From Pocillopora verrucosa (lineage: Eukaryota; Cnidaria; Anthozoa; Scleractinia; Pocilloporidae): 64,000 bases of DNA. Positions within the stretch are counted from its first letter, which is position 1. Each line of letters opens with the position of its first letter. The DNA is taken from contig NC_089312.1 of NCBI RefSeq assembly GCF_036669915.1, positions 2,654,301-2,718,300 of the forward strand, read 5' to 3'. The position numbers and the translations under genes are program-made. The notes below the pieces were generated by a model. The model did not search any database. It worked only from the letters and a program-made list of their open reading frames with translations, and was not told the DNA's origin. Positions 53,401-64,000 of the stretch are shown one piece after another.

Positions 53401-55117
53401 ACAATGTATGCACAATAAACACAACTTAATAAATAGTTTGATAGGGTCAAAAACTTACTAATTCATGAAAGAATTCTTAAGAATGCTTAAGGCGATGCCT
53501 ATTTATCCAGTGAACTTTCTCTTGGATTAACTCTCGTTTCAGCTCTCACTGTCCGATTCTTGACCAGACGGTTTATTGGAGAGTATGATGAAAGTTTAGG
53601 TGAGTGGCAAACTAAAGCCCCCAAGGACAGCCCCTACTTCACTATGAGTACAGCATCTAACTCAATCCATCCCCTCCTCCCACCGTCAACTCATCCATCG
53701 ACTATTCGAGGGTCTCAACAGAGTTAACCGTAAGCTGTAAAAGGGCCAAAAAGTTCAACGGTTAGGTGTAAAAATGGTCACTTTTTTTACCCTTAGTTGT
53801 GGAAAAAGTTAACCGTAATTTTTTTTTTCAATCGTAACGGAAAGAAGTTTACCGTAAGCCGTAAGAACCCCACAGAGACCTTAAGTCCTCTTGATTCGAT
53901 GATGGGCAACCTTAAAACTGTGAAAAATTATTTTGCACAAGCTCACATCAGACAAATAAATGGGGTCAGCGAAGAAAACTTCATACCGTCTCTCCCTTTT
54001 TGACATTGACAAGCTGAAACGAGGATATTACAACTTAATATCTGACAGTTTTTTCTTTTACAACCTGCATTTCTTTTGAACAAGATAATTTATAATGATA
54101 CTGTAATTGACGTCATACATTGAACAATGTTTGGTATGGGCGAGATTGGAGAATTTCCTAATGTTCGTCTCCGTTTTTATTCAATTTAATAGAGATGACT
54201 TATCGACATCACATGACACTGGATGGGCAATACCTAGCCCTTGACATCATGGACACAGCCGGAGAGGTAAATATCATATGCATAATCAAATTGACGGGGT
54301 AGAATAAAAAAGGAGCGGTGCGTATACCACTCTATCATTAAATAACCGGAAACATATCGCAACACTTTCGCAAAGGTTCGCGTAAGGTTCGCGATGGCCC
54401 CGAAAGAGCTGCAAGTCCAACAAAGTGGTGATCACACTGCCGTATGTTAATGTTTCCCCGATAGTCCGCTGGTATCCACTTAAACCCCTGGGTGGGAAAT
54501 ATCACTGTAACAGTGATATGTTTTGCTCTCAAATTTTCTTCATACAACCGAGCAAGGCTACAAAACAGTCCTCTCGGACTACAATCCACGAGCCTCGTGA
54601 GTACCAAAGTTTCCGTGGAACTAAACACTGGGCCACCGCCTCTAACTCAACAAGGCAGGTCATCAACTACAGAAATTATTATTTTTCTTTCCTCCAGAAT
54701 ACGACACAGAAGTTGGAGAAATGCGCATCTTTTGGGGAAGTTTTCTTTATTCTCTTCTCTATCACTGATCGAGTTTCATTTTTGGAGGCGAAACGTTTGG
54801 GGAAATACATACAAGGAGTGAAAGACAATGATTGTGTTATGATTCTAGTTGGTACAAAGACAGACCTGTGTCGTTACAGAAGAGTCTCGAGAAACGAAGG
54901 GTATGAATTTGCTAGGGAAATAAGGTCTGTATTCTGCGAGATTTCAGTCTCGGAGGGATTCGTCGAAACAAACTCTCTGTTGAATGATTCACTGAGACTG
55001 CATTTGAGCAATAAAACCGACCAGGAAAATGGCGACAAAGAGAAAGCGGGTCCTTTGTCAAGGATGAAAGAAGGTTTTAAAGGGATCTACACAAGGAGAA
55101 AGTCATGCTCACTTTAA
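50408..55117 (+). CDS. Ras-like small GTPase, RERG/RASL11-like, array gene D
   Basis: Exons 50408-50498, 53543-53599, 54193-54266 and 54698-55117 give 213 residues with phases 1, 1, 0. Boxes: GLDGVGKS (Asp at Ras 12, Leu instead of Lys before it); EYDESLEMTYRH, where Ser replaces the switch I Thr35; DTAGE (Glu at Gln61); GTKTD; EISVSEG. The tail has GPLSRMKEGFKGIYTRRKS and ends SCSL; the Cys is third from the end, so this is not a CAAX box. Start MRRKRTC has a basic head like A and E; an in-frame ATG 18 codons upstream is an alternative. The long open frame just before the last exon is intronic: acceptor cctccag at 54697 and homology fix the exon start. Confidence 0.9.
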
Positions 55118-55159
55118 ATATTCTAAGACTGGCTTTGATGTATTATTGTATCGCGCTTA

Positions 55160-55420
55160 GGAACGAGGCAATTTTATTGCCTGGGGAGGGGGGAGGTGGC
55201 GGAACATTTTGGGGGATCACATGGTTTTCGGGAGGAGCGGAGGGGGAGTGGGGGATCAGTCGTCGCCAACAGAGTATAAAAGGAGGGTAACGCATGTAGA
55301 GAATCGACTGCCAAAGGGAAGGGGGGAGAGAGGTCGTCAAAAGAATATTACAGAGCCTTATGGTGTTATCTGGTAAATTTTATCATGACACATCCAAAAT
55401 CCACTGACCCCCCCCCTCCC
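55160..55420. repeat. Repeat family R4, plus orientation
   Basis: G-rich run, then gggatcacatggttttc, ggggatcagtcgtcgccaac and a later C-run near 55405. The same blocks occur reverse-complemented at about 60598-60835. It lies just after gene D's stop. Confidence 0.65.
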
Positions 55421-55452
55421 TCCCTCCAGGCGAAAAACGATGACAGGTCCCA

Positions 55453-55458
55453 AATAAA
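55453..55458 (+). terminator. Possible poly(A) signal of GTPase gene D
   Basis: AATAAA about 340 bases after the stop at 55117, beyond the R4 repeat. Confidence 0.35.
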
Positions 55459-57384
55459 AGATTGAGTACTTCTAGTGGAACTAACGCATCAAATCATAAA
55501 GTCAATTCTACGAATCAGCCTGTCTAATACGGAAGAACATTCCAACCGGTCATTTCTAGAAAAAAAAGATGACAATTGGCCTTGATTCAATCAAGAGAGT
55601 CTCGCTATTTTGGAAATGAAAATTGATTTGAGCGAAAAGTTTGCTTGTGTTAAGTTTTAGCTTGGTGAAGGCAGCTTGTTTGAGGTCAATGCTATCTAAG
55701 TTAGTGTAAATAGTAGGCAAACAGAAAAAAAAGCGGTACTGATGTTCTAGGATAGTATATTGTCACGTATTGAGATATTGCGTGACGGTAAAAGTGGTAA
55801 CTGCAATAAAAAACAATCTGAGTTTTGTCTACATACAACGCTTTGGGAAAAGTAAACTTGGGTGAATCACTCAAAGGATGGAAGAGCCATGCCTGCATTT
55901 TCTATTAAACGAAATACTGCGAGGAATCCCCAGAACAAAGACGGGAAGCAATGCAAGAGATCGAAGATGGTCGGTTCAGAATTGCGCAGGTAGCGCGCGT
56001 TTCGCTATTACACTAGCTCGATTTGGGGACGGACAGAAGAAGTCAATGTCATTTCTACACGTACTTTTTACCCTTCCTTGACCTAAATTCAACTTTAACG
56101 TAGCATCCATTCTCCTGATGGACAAAATAGAGTTGTTTTAAACTATGTCGCCCGCTTGTTTGAAAATGCCAACCGAACGTCTCGAAGGAATCATTCAGTT
56201 CTCCGAGCTGGCTATTGTTTTGGCTCTATCAAACACCAACTGGTAGATATTCCATTACATTTTAAAACCGCTTTAATGAACATGTAAAATAAATTTCAAC
56301 TCACCGAGAATCCTTTTCGTCGACTTTAGTTGGGATCTGGGAGACTTGTCTGTCACGCTTGTTTCTCGCGCTAAGTTGTCACGTCACCTTGTCAAATGTA
56401 ATGTCACACAAAATACCCATAATAACCCCTCATCACTGGGGCTTCTCGTCATGTGTCACAAAGTGCAAAGTGCATGTAGGACTTTTTCTTTACCTTCTTC
56501 ATAGTTACAGAATAGCCGTAAAATATGTAAATAAAGATGTGATCATTGGAATAACATTTCTTTCCTATAAAATTGGATGGAGACTTTGAAAAGTTCTGTT
56601 TCATCAAGCGAGTTCGAAAAGGTGAATTTCTGTAATTTCGCTCCACGCATTTACTTATCACCGTATTTGAGTGGGAGTTACGAGCAGCGAAACCGTGAAA
56701 CCAGGTGTAAAGAAACATTTTCTTTCAAAAAAACTTACCGCCCACCCTGATGGTACGCTTCAAAATGTTCCTTGTCGCAATAAAAAGGGTTTCCTCAATA
56801 GAAAGTCTGACTCGTCTTATTTCGAAATTGGCGTTTTTTATTCAGAAGCTCTGAACACTTTCTAAACGAGAAAGCATCAATTATTTTTTTGTTCCGAATG
56901 TGTTAATTATTATTACATAAAATGAGCATTTTATGACTTGATGATAGGTGAAGTTAATTTGTTTTAACAGATGAAACTCGTAAAGCCAACAAATGACAAA
57001 AACGTGACTTGAGTATTTGTCGCATGAATAACACATGGTTATTTTTCTACTAGAAGGGGAAAAAAATTACTACGGCTGGTGTTCAGACTATTCTCGAAGT
57101 ATTTGGAGTCCCCCTTGGTTTTAAGAAGCGATTTAGAAATGTTATGGCCACGTCTTTACAAAAAGATCGGTAGGTTCTTTCATATCTGAGAACAATAGCA
57201 AACCCCCAAGAGACCTTGACGTCCGTGTGTTATTAAGCGCAGAAGTGCCGTCCGCTCTTAAGACACACTCAAGACTCTCTCTTTGAATCGAGAGGTTGTT
57301 TGTTTTGTTGTCGTTACCGAAGGACACAGGGGAAAATTGTGTTCTAGTTTTTATTTGGAGTCACCATTATTCCCGTCTGTAACC
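55459..57384. other. Intergenic region between GTPase genes D and E
   Basis: No gene or repeat recognised; should contain the 5' UTR and promoter of gene E. Confidence 0.4.
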
Positions 57385-60300
57385 ATGAAGAAAAGACGCA
57401 ACGGGGCCCATGTACACCATCACACTTTGAAAACCATTCGAGCTGTTGTTCTGGGAAAAGATGGCGTTGGAAAATCAGGTAAGTTCATAAAAGTATTCTA
57501 TACGTTATAGAATAGAATTGTAAATAGCTCATTAATTGAAACCAAAAGTTCAGTTCTTATTAGTACTTAACCTTCCACTAATATGACTTCAAATCGAACG
57601 AAACACGAAGAAGATTCTAGTCGTGACACCTTGGACCAGGAAATTGTCAATGCCGCAAAGTATCCAAACACGTATGCATGCTATTATGGCTAAACATAAA
57701 AATCCAGAAAAAAAATCCGCTTTTGTTTCCCTTTATCCCGAAGCTTATGAGGTTTTATAATAGGTTTTGGCATGTCTGCCCTTTATTAAAATGCCTGAGC
57801 AACGCCGAATGAATTTTAGTACTATTTACTAGTAAATATTGAGTTCTTGCTCAGAATTTTAGCACATAAGTGCCCTGAATAACATCCTCTACCTCTTTTC
57901 TTTTCCTTTAAAAGAAGGCAACGCGAGACACACAAGCGTAACGCGGCCTGGTCACAAGATTGTTAAATTTAGGAGGGTTTTCTTTAAACACCTTAAAAGC
58001 TGTCACTTACGTAATCTAGAATGTTTGGTAAATGTTTGCAATTAAATTTTGCTTTTTCTTCGCGTGAAAAAAAAATAATAAAAAATGGAAAAGAAAAGAA
58101 AAATAAATTATACAGCAATGTTTGTAATTTTAAAAGTAGCTTGTAATAGCTTTCGATGCAATAGATGTATGTGCATTCAACTTGACAGTAGAATAGCAGG
58201 AGTCAGGCGATAGCCAGATTGGTCTTCACAATGGAACCAAAGTTGGCCTTTGCTTGTCGTGTCAGTCGGAAGAAGTATTTTATTGTGAATTTCCAGCGAA
58301 TAATTTAATGGGAAATAGGCGAGTATAACACTAGGCTAAATCATGTTAAAAAAATTGTTTGAAAATCTCGAGAAACAGTTGAATCTTTGCCAGATAAATT
58401 AAAACGAACTGAATGATTGTATTCATAAAAAAATTTGATTGGGTTTTCAACCATAAAATTTCTTTGGTTTCGGGTATAAATTTTTCCTCCCATCGTCCAA
58501 AGTCAATCTAATCTAGCGTCACGTTTTTTATCGACAGTAAAATAAGCAATGTCTGGTTTCCTCATTTTAACTTCGTTTTAATTGCGTCGTGATGATCCGT
58601 TAGAACAAGAACCCGTGTAATCTCATTAACGTTTGTGTAAATTTTCCACCTGCAGCTCTCACAGTCCGGTTCCTGACCAAACGTTTCATTGGCGATTACG
58701 ACAGTACATTGGGTAAGTTCGCAAAGTGATTAATACCAGGATTCTCCACTTTTCCGATCTTGCCAACATCTGAATAAATTTAAAATGGAATAAATGTTTT
58801 CCTTTGAAGATTAGATCACGAGCAATCCATCGCTCTTTCTCAGTAAACACGTTGTCGGATGCGCAAGTTAAAAGAAGTCCGCGCGTTCGCCCGGCGCGTA
58901 CTCACTCTTTACCTTTAATATACCTTGACTCGTCCCACGGCCTAAGATGAGAAACAGGAGGCCTTTCTAAAGCTATTTGGAAGGCTAAATACATATTGAA
59001 AATCCATGCTACTAACTAAGGCAAAGTTTTACAGTAGTTTGTCACCTTCAATTCAAGGCCTGCTGTATATTTCAAAAGAAAAAGGAATATGCTATTCTGA
59101 ATAGTTGGCCCGAAGTGGTATTTCTGGATATTAGAGCAGCAAGGAAAAAAGTGCTAGTTAATTTAAAATCTCAACTTTTTATAGGAATTTTTCATTTTAA
59201 TTAAAAAAAATTAGTAAAAAAAAATTAAAATAACGGCGCCGCTGGGGATTAACTGATGATAAAGAACGACGCGCCGCCACCTTATCAGACGTAGTCGTAA
59301 ATGTATACTCTTTGTTACACTCATGGCTGAACTAACTCGGAAGCAAAAAGCTCTTCAAATCTGAAATGAGTCAGTAAGCCGTAAAAAATCATGACTTCAA
59401 AAATAAATCAGGGTTTTGAAGTGAATTCAAAACGATTTTTTTTCTCGTACGTGCTCAACCTTTCCTGTAAAAATGCCTCTGACAACAAAGTTCCTGCGTG
59501 GGGTCCGCTCGGTTTACAAAGTAACTGTTTTACTTAATAACTACTGAGTTATCAAGAGAGCCCCACTTGGTCAAAAACCCATCGTTCATTTTAGTGGTTA
59601 ACCCATAGAAAATTTAAGTTTATTTTCGTTAAGGTAATAGATTGCACTTTCTATCGGTTTACCGGCGTAAATATTAGGAGAAATCAACATCTCGGCCAAG
59701 TGGTTTATTACAGCGGTAAACCGATTGAAAAATGCAGTGTAATGCTCAAATAATTGCGTTGAATAGGCTGGAATCATAGAATAAACTTCTCGTCAAATTT
59801 CCCCCAGAGAAATGCAAAATCTGAGTGGTTTCCCTGGTTTCTCCTTAGTTTTGTCGTCTTTTTTACCCTCACATTACTGGTCGAGGACGGGGCAACGGGT
59901 AACAGCTGCTCACGTTTTTTGGGCCATGTAATTTTACCTGTTTTGTTCCGTGATTGTATGTAAGTGTTGACAGGCAAGTCTGGGTTGGAGAGTTTTAATC
60001 GTCTGAGTGACCCGACATCATGAGCAGCGATGGCAATCAATCGTCAACTGGGCCGGTTTACGACAGATCAACAAGGTTACCCTTGTTTTGTTAAAACGTG
60101 ACCTTGGAGTACGCAGTATGCGCAAAATTTCTATAAAAATCTTTTGTTGGCAAACAAAATAAAATTAGAGCGAACCCTGTGACCCCTAGGGGTAGCTTAA
60201 GTAGCCTCTAAATTTCTGATCACAGTATCTCCTCTGAAGCAAACATTAATGTCACGATAATAAAGAAAATTATAACCGACTAAAGAAGCGAGCTCCTGAT

Positions 60301-61730
60301 TGTTCACCAAACTCTCCTTGCTTGAGCTACAGGAAATCTACATATTATGCCTTTTTTCTCGTCAGCGCGAAACTACATCGATCATCAAAAGTAAATGAAT
60401 AACAAACTCTAATATTTGTTTGACGAATAACCTTGTGTTGGTTCAAATGTGAGGGTAATTATGAAATATTTCTTTTCAAATGCAGAGGCAACTTACAGGC
60501 ATCACTTGTTAGTTGATGGCCAATTTGTGTCCTTGGACATCATGGACACAGCAGGAAAGGTACACTAAGGACTAATCTTTATTAATCTCCTAAGAGGCAG
60601 GGTGGGATGGGGTGGGGGGTGGGAGGGCAAAGGATTTTGGTTGTGAACCTCTTACAAGGCTCTGCAATATTCCTACGAGTTCACCTCATTGGAAGTGTAT
60701 TAGTGGCAAATTTCCTATAGCTCTCTCTTTCTATTCCGTTGGCGACGACTGATCCCTCTCTGTTCCCCCTGAAAACCATGTGATCCCCCCCATAATTCTC
60801 CACCCCACCCTTCCCCCCCCCCTTCACGGTGTTAAATGATGACTGTTCACTAAAACATTATCAGATCTTGTGTGGCGCCCAGAAATCTGAAAAATCAATG
60901 GCGCACAAGGGGAAATGAGAACCGATTAATCATCTCTTTTTCTAAGGTCCTTCTCGCTATTCACCGCTTCTTCGCCATTCGTGTAAGCTTGGCTAGAAAA
61001 ACTGAATGAAAATCGGCTATGGCTGACAGACTGATTCTTTTGGAGGATCCTTTACCTATTAAAGATCATTTCTACCCAGCACTGATAATTATTTTCAAAG
61101 CTTTCCGATGGGTTGTTTATCTTCTAGGATATTCACCTACTTGAATTCGATTTTTCATAGAATTCCACGGAAAAGATGCAAATGTGTATGTCTTTCGCGG
61201 AGCTCTTCTTTGTTGTCTACTCGACAACTGATCGCACCTCCTTTGAAGAAGCATCACTTCTGGCTCGTTACATCCTACAAGGAAAACCCCTGGGTCCTGC
61301 CGGCCCCACCATAATGATAGTGGGAACAAAGGCCGACCTCGAGTTCGCCCAAGAAGTCGAAGAACAAGAAGGAAGGTTGTTGGCCGAAGAATTAGGCTGC
61401 GGATTTTATCAGGTGTCCAGTGCAGAGGGTTATTTGGAGACACAAGAGCTGCTATTTGATTCAGTAAAACGTTGCTTCGACAAAAGTAAAGCTTCGACGT
61501 TGTCAAGAGTAAAAGAAGGAATTGTAGAAACGGCGAAGTCATTCCGAAAGAGATCACTTGGCCACGAAGTGGCTAAGGCCCAGCGCGAGAGGTTGCAGTT
61601 GAGACCCAGGTCATTCAGCGATGCTGATCCTATCCACGAGGCTTCTAAGCCTAAATCTTCCAGTCATGAAGATTTATCCCAAGATGGAGATTGCCATCGA
61701 AATTCAGTTGTATCGACGGCAAGTTTTTAA
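57385..61730 (+). CDS. Ras-like small GTPase, RERG/RASL11-like, array gene E (long tail)
   Basis: Exons 57385-57478, 58656-58712, 60486-60559 and 61161-61730 give 264 residues, the longest of the array. The start MKKRRNG has good context (aaccATGa). Boxes: GKDGVGKS (Asp at Ras 12); DYDSTLEATYRH; DTAGK (Lys at Gln61); GTKAD; VSSAEG, the copy nearest to the canonical SA motif. An extra GPAG loop precedes the G4 strand. After the basic motif (STLSRVKEGI...SFRKRS) comes a tail of about 70 residues, low in hydrophobics and rich in Ser, Asp and Arg (RPRSFSDAD, KSSSHEDLSQ), ending TASF without CAAX. The tail looks disordered with many possible phosphosites. Intron 3 carries an inverted R4 repeat. 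AATAAA follows at 61996-62001. Confidence 0.92.
60291..60345. repeat. Short fragment of a dispersed repeat
   Basis: aaagaagcgagctcctgattgttcaccaaactctccttg matches the start of the repeat at 20504-20620 and 14840-14945. It lies in gene E intron 2. Confidence 0.5.
60598..60835. repeat. Repeat family R4, minus orientation
   Basis: Contains gttggcgacgactgatccc and gaaaaccatgtgatccccc, the reverse complement of blocks at 55160-55300. Flanked by G-run and C-run. It lies in gene E intron 3. Confidence 0.65.
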
Positions 61731-61995
61731 GTATTCCTTGTATTTTAAAGTATTCCTTGAATGAAATTTAAAGAAGCAAAGGCAAGGCCATGAGGGCATC
61801 AAAAATTGTCACACGACACAGAAACGCAGATTAAGAGGGAGGACGAAAATTCAAGAGGAATCCAATGACAGCAAGTCGATAGCTTAATTTAAGCCGAAAT
61901 TTTGATGATCCAGTAGTGGGATTAGTTGAAGATACCAAAAGAAACTTATCAATAACTGTAATTTTAGCTGTTTAATACGATTCTTTTACATGTAA

Positions 61996-62001
61996 AATAA
62001 A
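61996..62001 (+). terminator. Probable poly(A) signal of GTPase gene E
   Basis: AATAAA within a repeated aaataaaataaaa string about 265 bases after the stop of gene E. Confidence 0.45.
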
Positions 62002-62288
62002 ATAAAATTCCCATGGTATATCCACTGATCACATTTCTTGGAAATGAATGGTATTTTAATATTAGTAAATAAAATGTTATATTCAAGTCAAGCTTTCTCA
62101 CAAAATCGATCTTGTGGGAACGATAGGAACTGCACCTTTACGTTTTTCATAATATGTGTTTTTGTTATGACAGTATTAGCTAACTACATAATTTACTTAC
62201 AACTTCAAACTTTACAATTTAGCTATTTACACTGACATCAAACACATTCATGTAAAAGGCGCCTGTGGTCACCACCCCGTAGGTCTAC

Positions 62289-63497
62289 CTAAAAGGTCAG
62301 GCCTCGTTTTCTGTAAAGTGACTTGGTTCGCATAAGGAGGCCCTCCCTGAGTTTCCTTAGCCCCAGTCCCCTCTTTTGCCGGTCTCGATCGGTGTACCGC
62401 GACTGCAGATGCACTTTGATCGCATCTTGAAACAGTTTCAGTGTTTCTTCGTATCCTTCAGCGCTGGAGATCTCGTGATAGGTTCCTCCGAGCTCATTGG
62501 CGAGTGTCCTCCCCTCATCTTCGGAAACCTTTCGGTATTCCGACAAGTCTCGTTTTGTTCCAACAACGCTAATGCTGTACGCGCCGCTCGTTTTCATTGT
62601 CTTCAAATAATGACCGAGTCGATGAATTTCTTTTAGAGATGATCTGTTGGTGATGGAGAACAGCAACAAAAACATGTTTCCGAAGGATGAGCACTGACTC
62701 AGCTTCTCTTCAGTATTCTGTAAATGCGATTATTATCAATATAAAACATTATTTTATTAATTACGATTATTGATATAAATGAACTTTTTTTTACCCATCA
62801 TTTATGGCGTCAATTTTAAAAGCTTATTCAAAATCCAGAGAACAAATCACATGACTGTTGTTGTATTAAACACTTAGCGAAACATGGAGAGTAATTATGC
62901 GGTAATTTCAGACGTAAAATCATGACGACTGGAAGATAAGAATCTTTCTTCAGTTTGTAATTATAATGGCTTTCATACTAGCTTTCTTGAAATATTGTAA
63001 TCCTTACAAAAGGCAGCTTTCAATTGTTACTTCTTTGAGGTTTCTTTTGTTTTTATTTCTGGTGCTTTTTTAATTTATGAACTTGTAACAGTTCACCAGT
63101 GGTAAGCACGAAGCGAATGTGAAAGGCGACTTAACTTGCGTTTGCCTCTGCTCAAAAACCAATTTCGTTCTCGGGTTACTCTCTTGAGAATGAGTAAAAA
63201 AGAAACCCTGGGAACGAGTAAGAGAGAACCCTGGGAACAAGATTGCTGAAAACTTAAAGTATTCATTATTATGCTTGTTTTGAGAATTAATTTGTGGCTA
63301 ACAAGTCTTTTTGTGGCTGACAAACCAAATGAAAATAAATAATATTCGAGCAGTGACAGTACAATAAATTCCATTTCTTTTCCATTTTTTCCTTGTCATA
63401 CACAGGTTTCATAAATGTTTCACCTTGCCGGCTGTGTCCATGATGTCCAATGCAATGAAGTTCTCTTCTAGCTTAAAGTAATGCCGATAGATTGACT
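62289..63497 (-). CDS. Ras-like small GTPase, RERG/RASL11-like, array gene F (5' end outside window)
   Basis: Two exons: 63497-63424 (74 nt, acceptor ttaatttcag, donor gtgaaa) and 62717-62289. Sizes and phases equal those of genes A-E. Visible parts: ESIYRHYFKLEENFIALD, DTAGK (Lys at Gln61), GTKRD, EISSAEG, and tail GLGLRKLREGLLMRTKSLYRKRG ending GLTF without CAAX. The P-loop and switch I exons are not found between 63498 and 64000, so they lie beyond the edge. It is convergent with gene E, 558 bases between stop codons, so the last duplication was inverted or followed by inversion. Confidence 0.9.
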
Positions 63498-64000
63498 CTG
63501 AAATTAAAAACAAAAGAGAGAGAAGGACAAATCTAAATTTTCAATTTCAGAGGGAAGCTAGCCCGCTAGCCTGGCATTTTGTAATTACCGGCAAAGCCAT
63601 GGGAAACGAGTCAGTTGGCGAAGCGGCGACTCACGATCAGTGAAATAAGAGAAGGGGCCTTATGGAGAGATCAGACAGATTTCATCGTGGCTTAACCAAA
63701 CTTCTTCCTTTGAGAGCGTTGGAGCTTAGTTGTAATCGTGTATTTGAAAGAGTGGGATTTTAAGCTTTAAAGTTTTATGCGCATTTTTATCCAGATGAAC
63801 GTCATTACTTCAGTGTCATTGTAACAATTATAATTTGCAATTATTTCGTAATTGAATGACGTAACTCGAAATTCATTCAGGAAAAAGGCAATCATCACGA
63901 AATGACCCGCCTCCTAACGTGAGCGAGCTTCTTCTCGCTGAGGCACCGCATGTTCTCAAAATCTGTTCACCGTTTACCGCTTCGCAGTGTTTGCAATCCA
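63498..64000 (-). other. Intron of GTPase gene F
   Basis: Minus-strand sequence upstream of the 74-nt exon. No 57-nt switch I exon or P-loop exon is recognisable, so it is read as intron running off the window. Confidence 0.6.

Noticed and set aside
54425..54697. Open frame extending gene D's last exon upstream by about 90 codons
   Set aside because: Homology to the other five copies and the acceptor cctccag fix the exon start at 54698; the upstream part is intron and repeat-like.
61117..61557. 146-residue minus-strand frame antisense to gene E
   Set aside because: Shadow of the codon pattern of gene E's last exon; no start context or domain of its own.

Overview
This is eukaryotic, metazoan DNA. 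Genes are split by GT-AG introns, use AATAAA poly(A) signals and sit in AT-rich sequence full of short inverted-repeat elements. The gene content (RERG/RASL11-like small GTPases, a class A GPCR, a UGA-containing methionine sulfoxide reductase B) and the repeats suggest an anthozoan cnidarian, most likely a stony coral. That assignment is an inference; no species marker was identified.

Layout. From 84 to 4533 (+) lie the last exons of an unrecognised, probably extracellular protein. Its last intron holds a degraded CAGT-type tetranucleotide satellite split by a 2.2-kb Kolobok-like DNA transposon with a frameshifted THAP domain. From 4968 to 6130 (-) is the main exon of a rhodopsin-family peptide-type GPCR. 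From about 6.1 to 15.6 kb I see only repeats and local duplications. From 15663 to 16300 (-) is a small two-exon secreted or membrane coiled-coil gene, apparently broken by one base in an A run. From 18500 to 22393 (-) is a complete MSRB1-type selenoprotein gene with in-frame UGA, a candidate type 2 SECIS element and a poly(A) signal.

The right half (24.8 kb to the end) is a tandem array of six Ras-like GTPase genes, A to E on the plus strand and F on the minus strand, converging on E and cut by the window edge. Their exon plan is nearly invariant: a P-loop exon ending in phase 1 just after GKS/T, a 57-nt switch I exon, a 74-nt exon ending at DTAG-x, and one last exon with the G4/G5 boxes and the tail. 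This shows descent by gene duplication. All five complete genes carry Asp at the Ras Gly12 position. Four of the six carry Lys and one Glu at the Ras Gln61 position. Five of six have TKxD (C: TKAD, followed by Q) in place of NKxD. None has a CAAX box; five of six share a short basic tail motif. The array looks like an expanded, catalytically altered RASL11/RERG-related subfamily and is the most interesting content here.

No tRNA, rRNA, CRISPR array or viral gene was recognised. Starts of A, B and D and the 5' ends of the GPCR, F and the first gene are uncertain because 5' exons may be missed.
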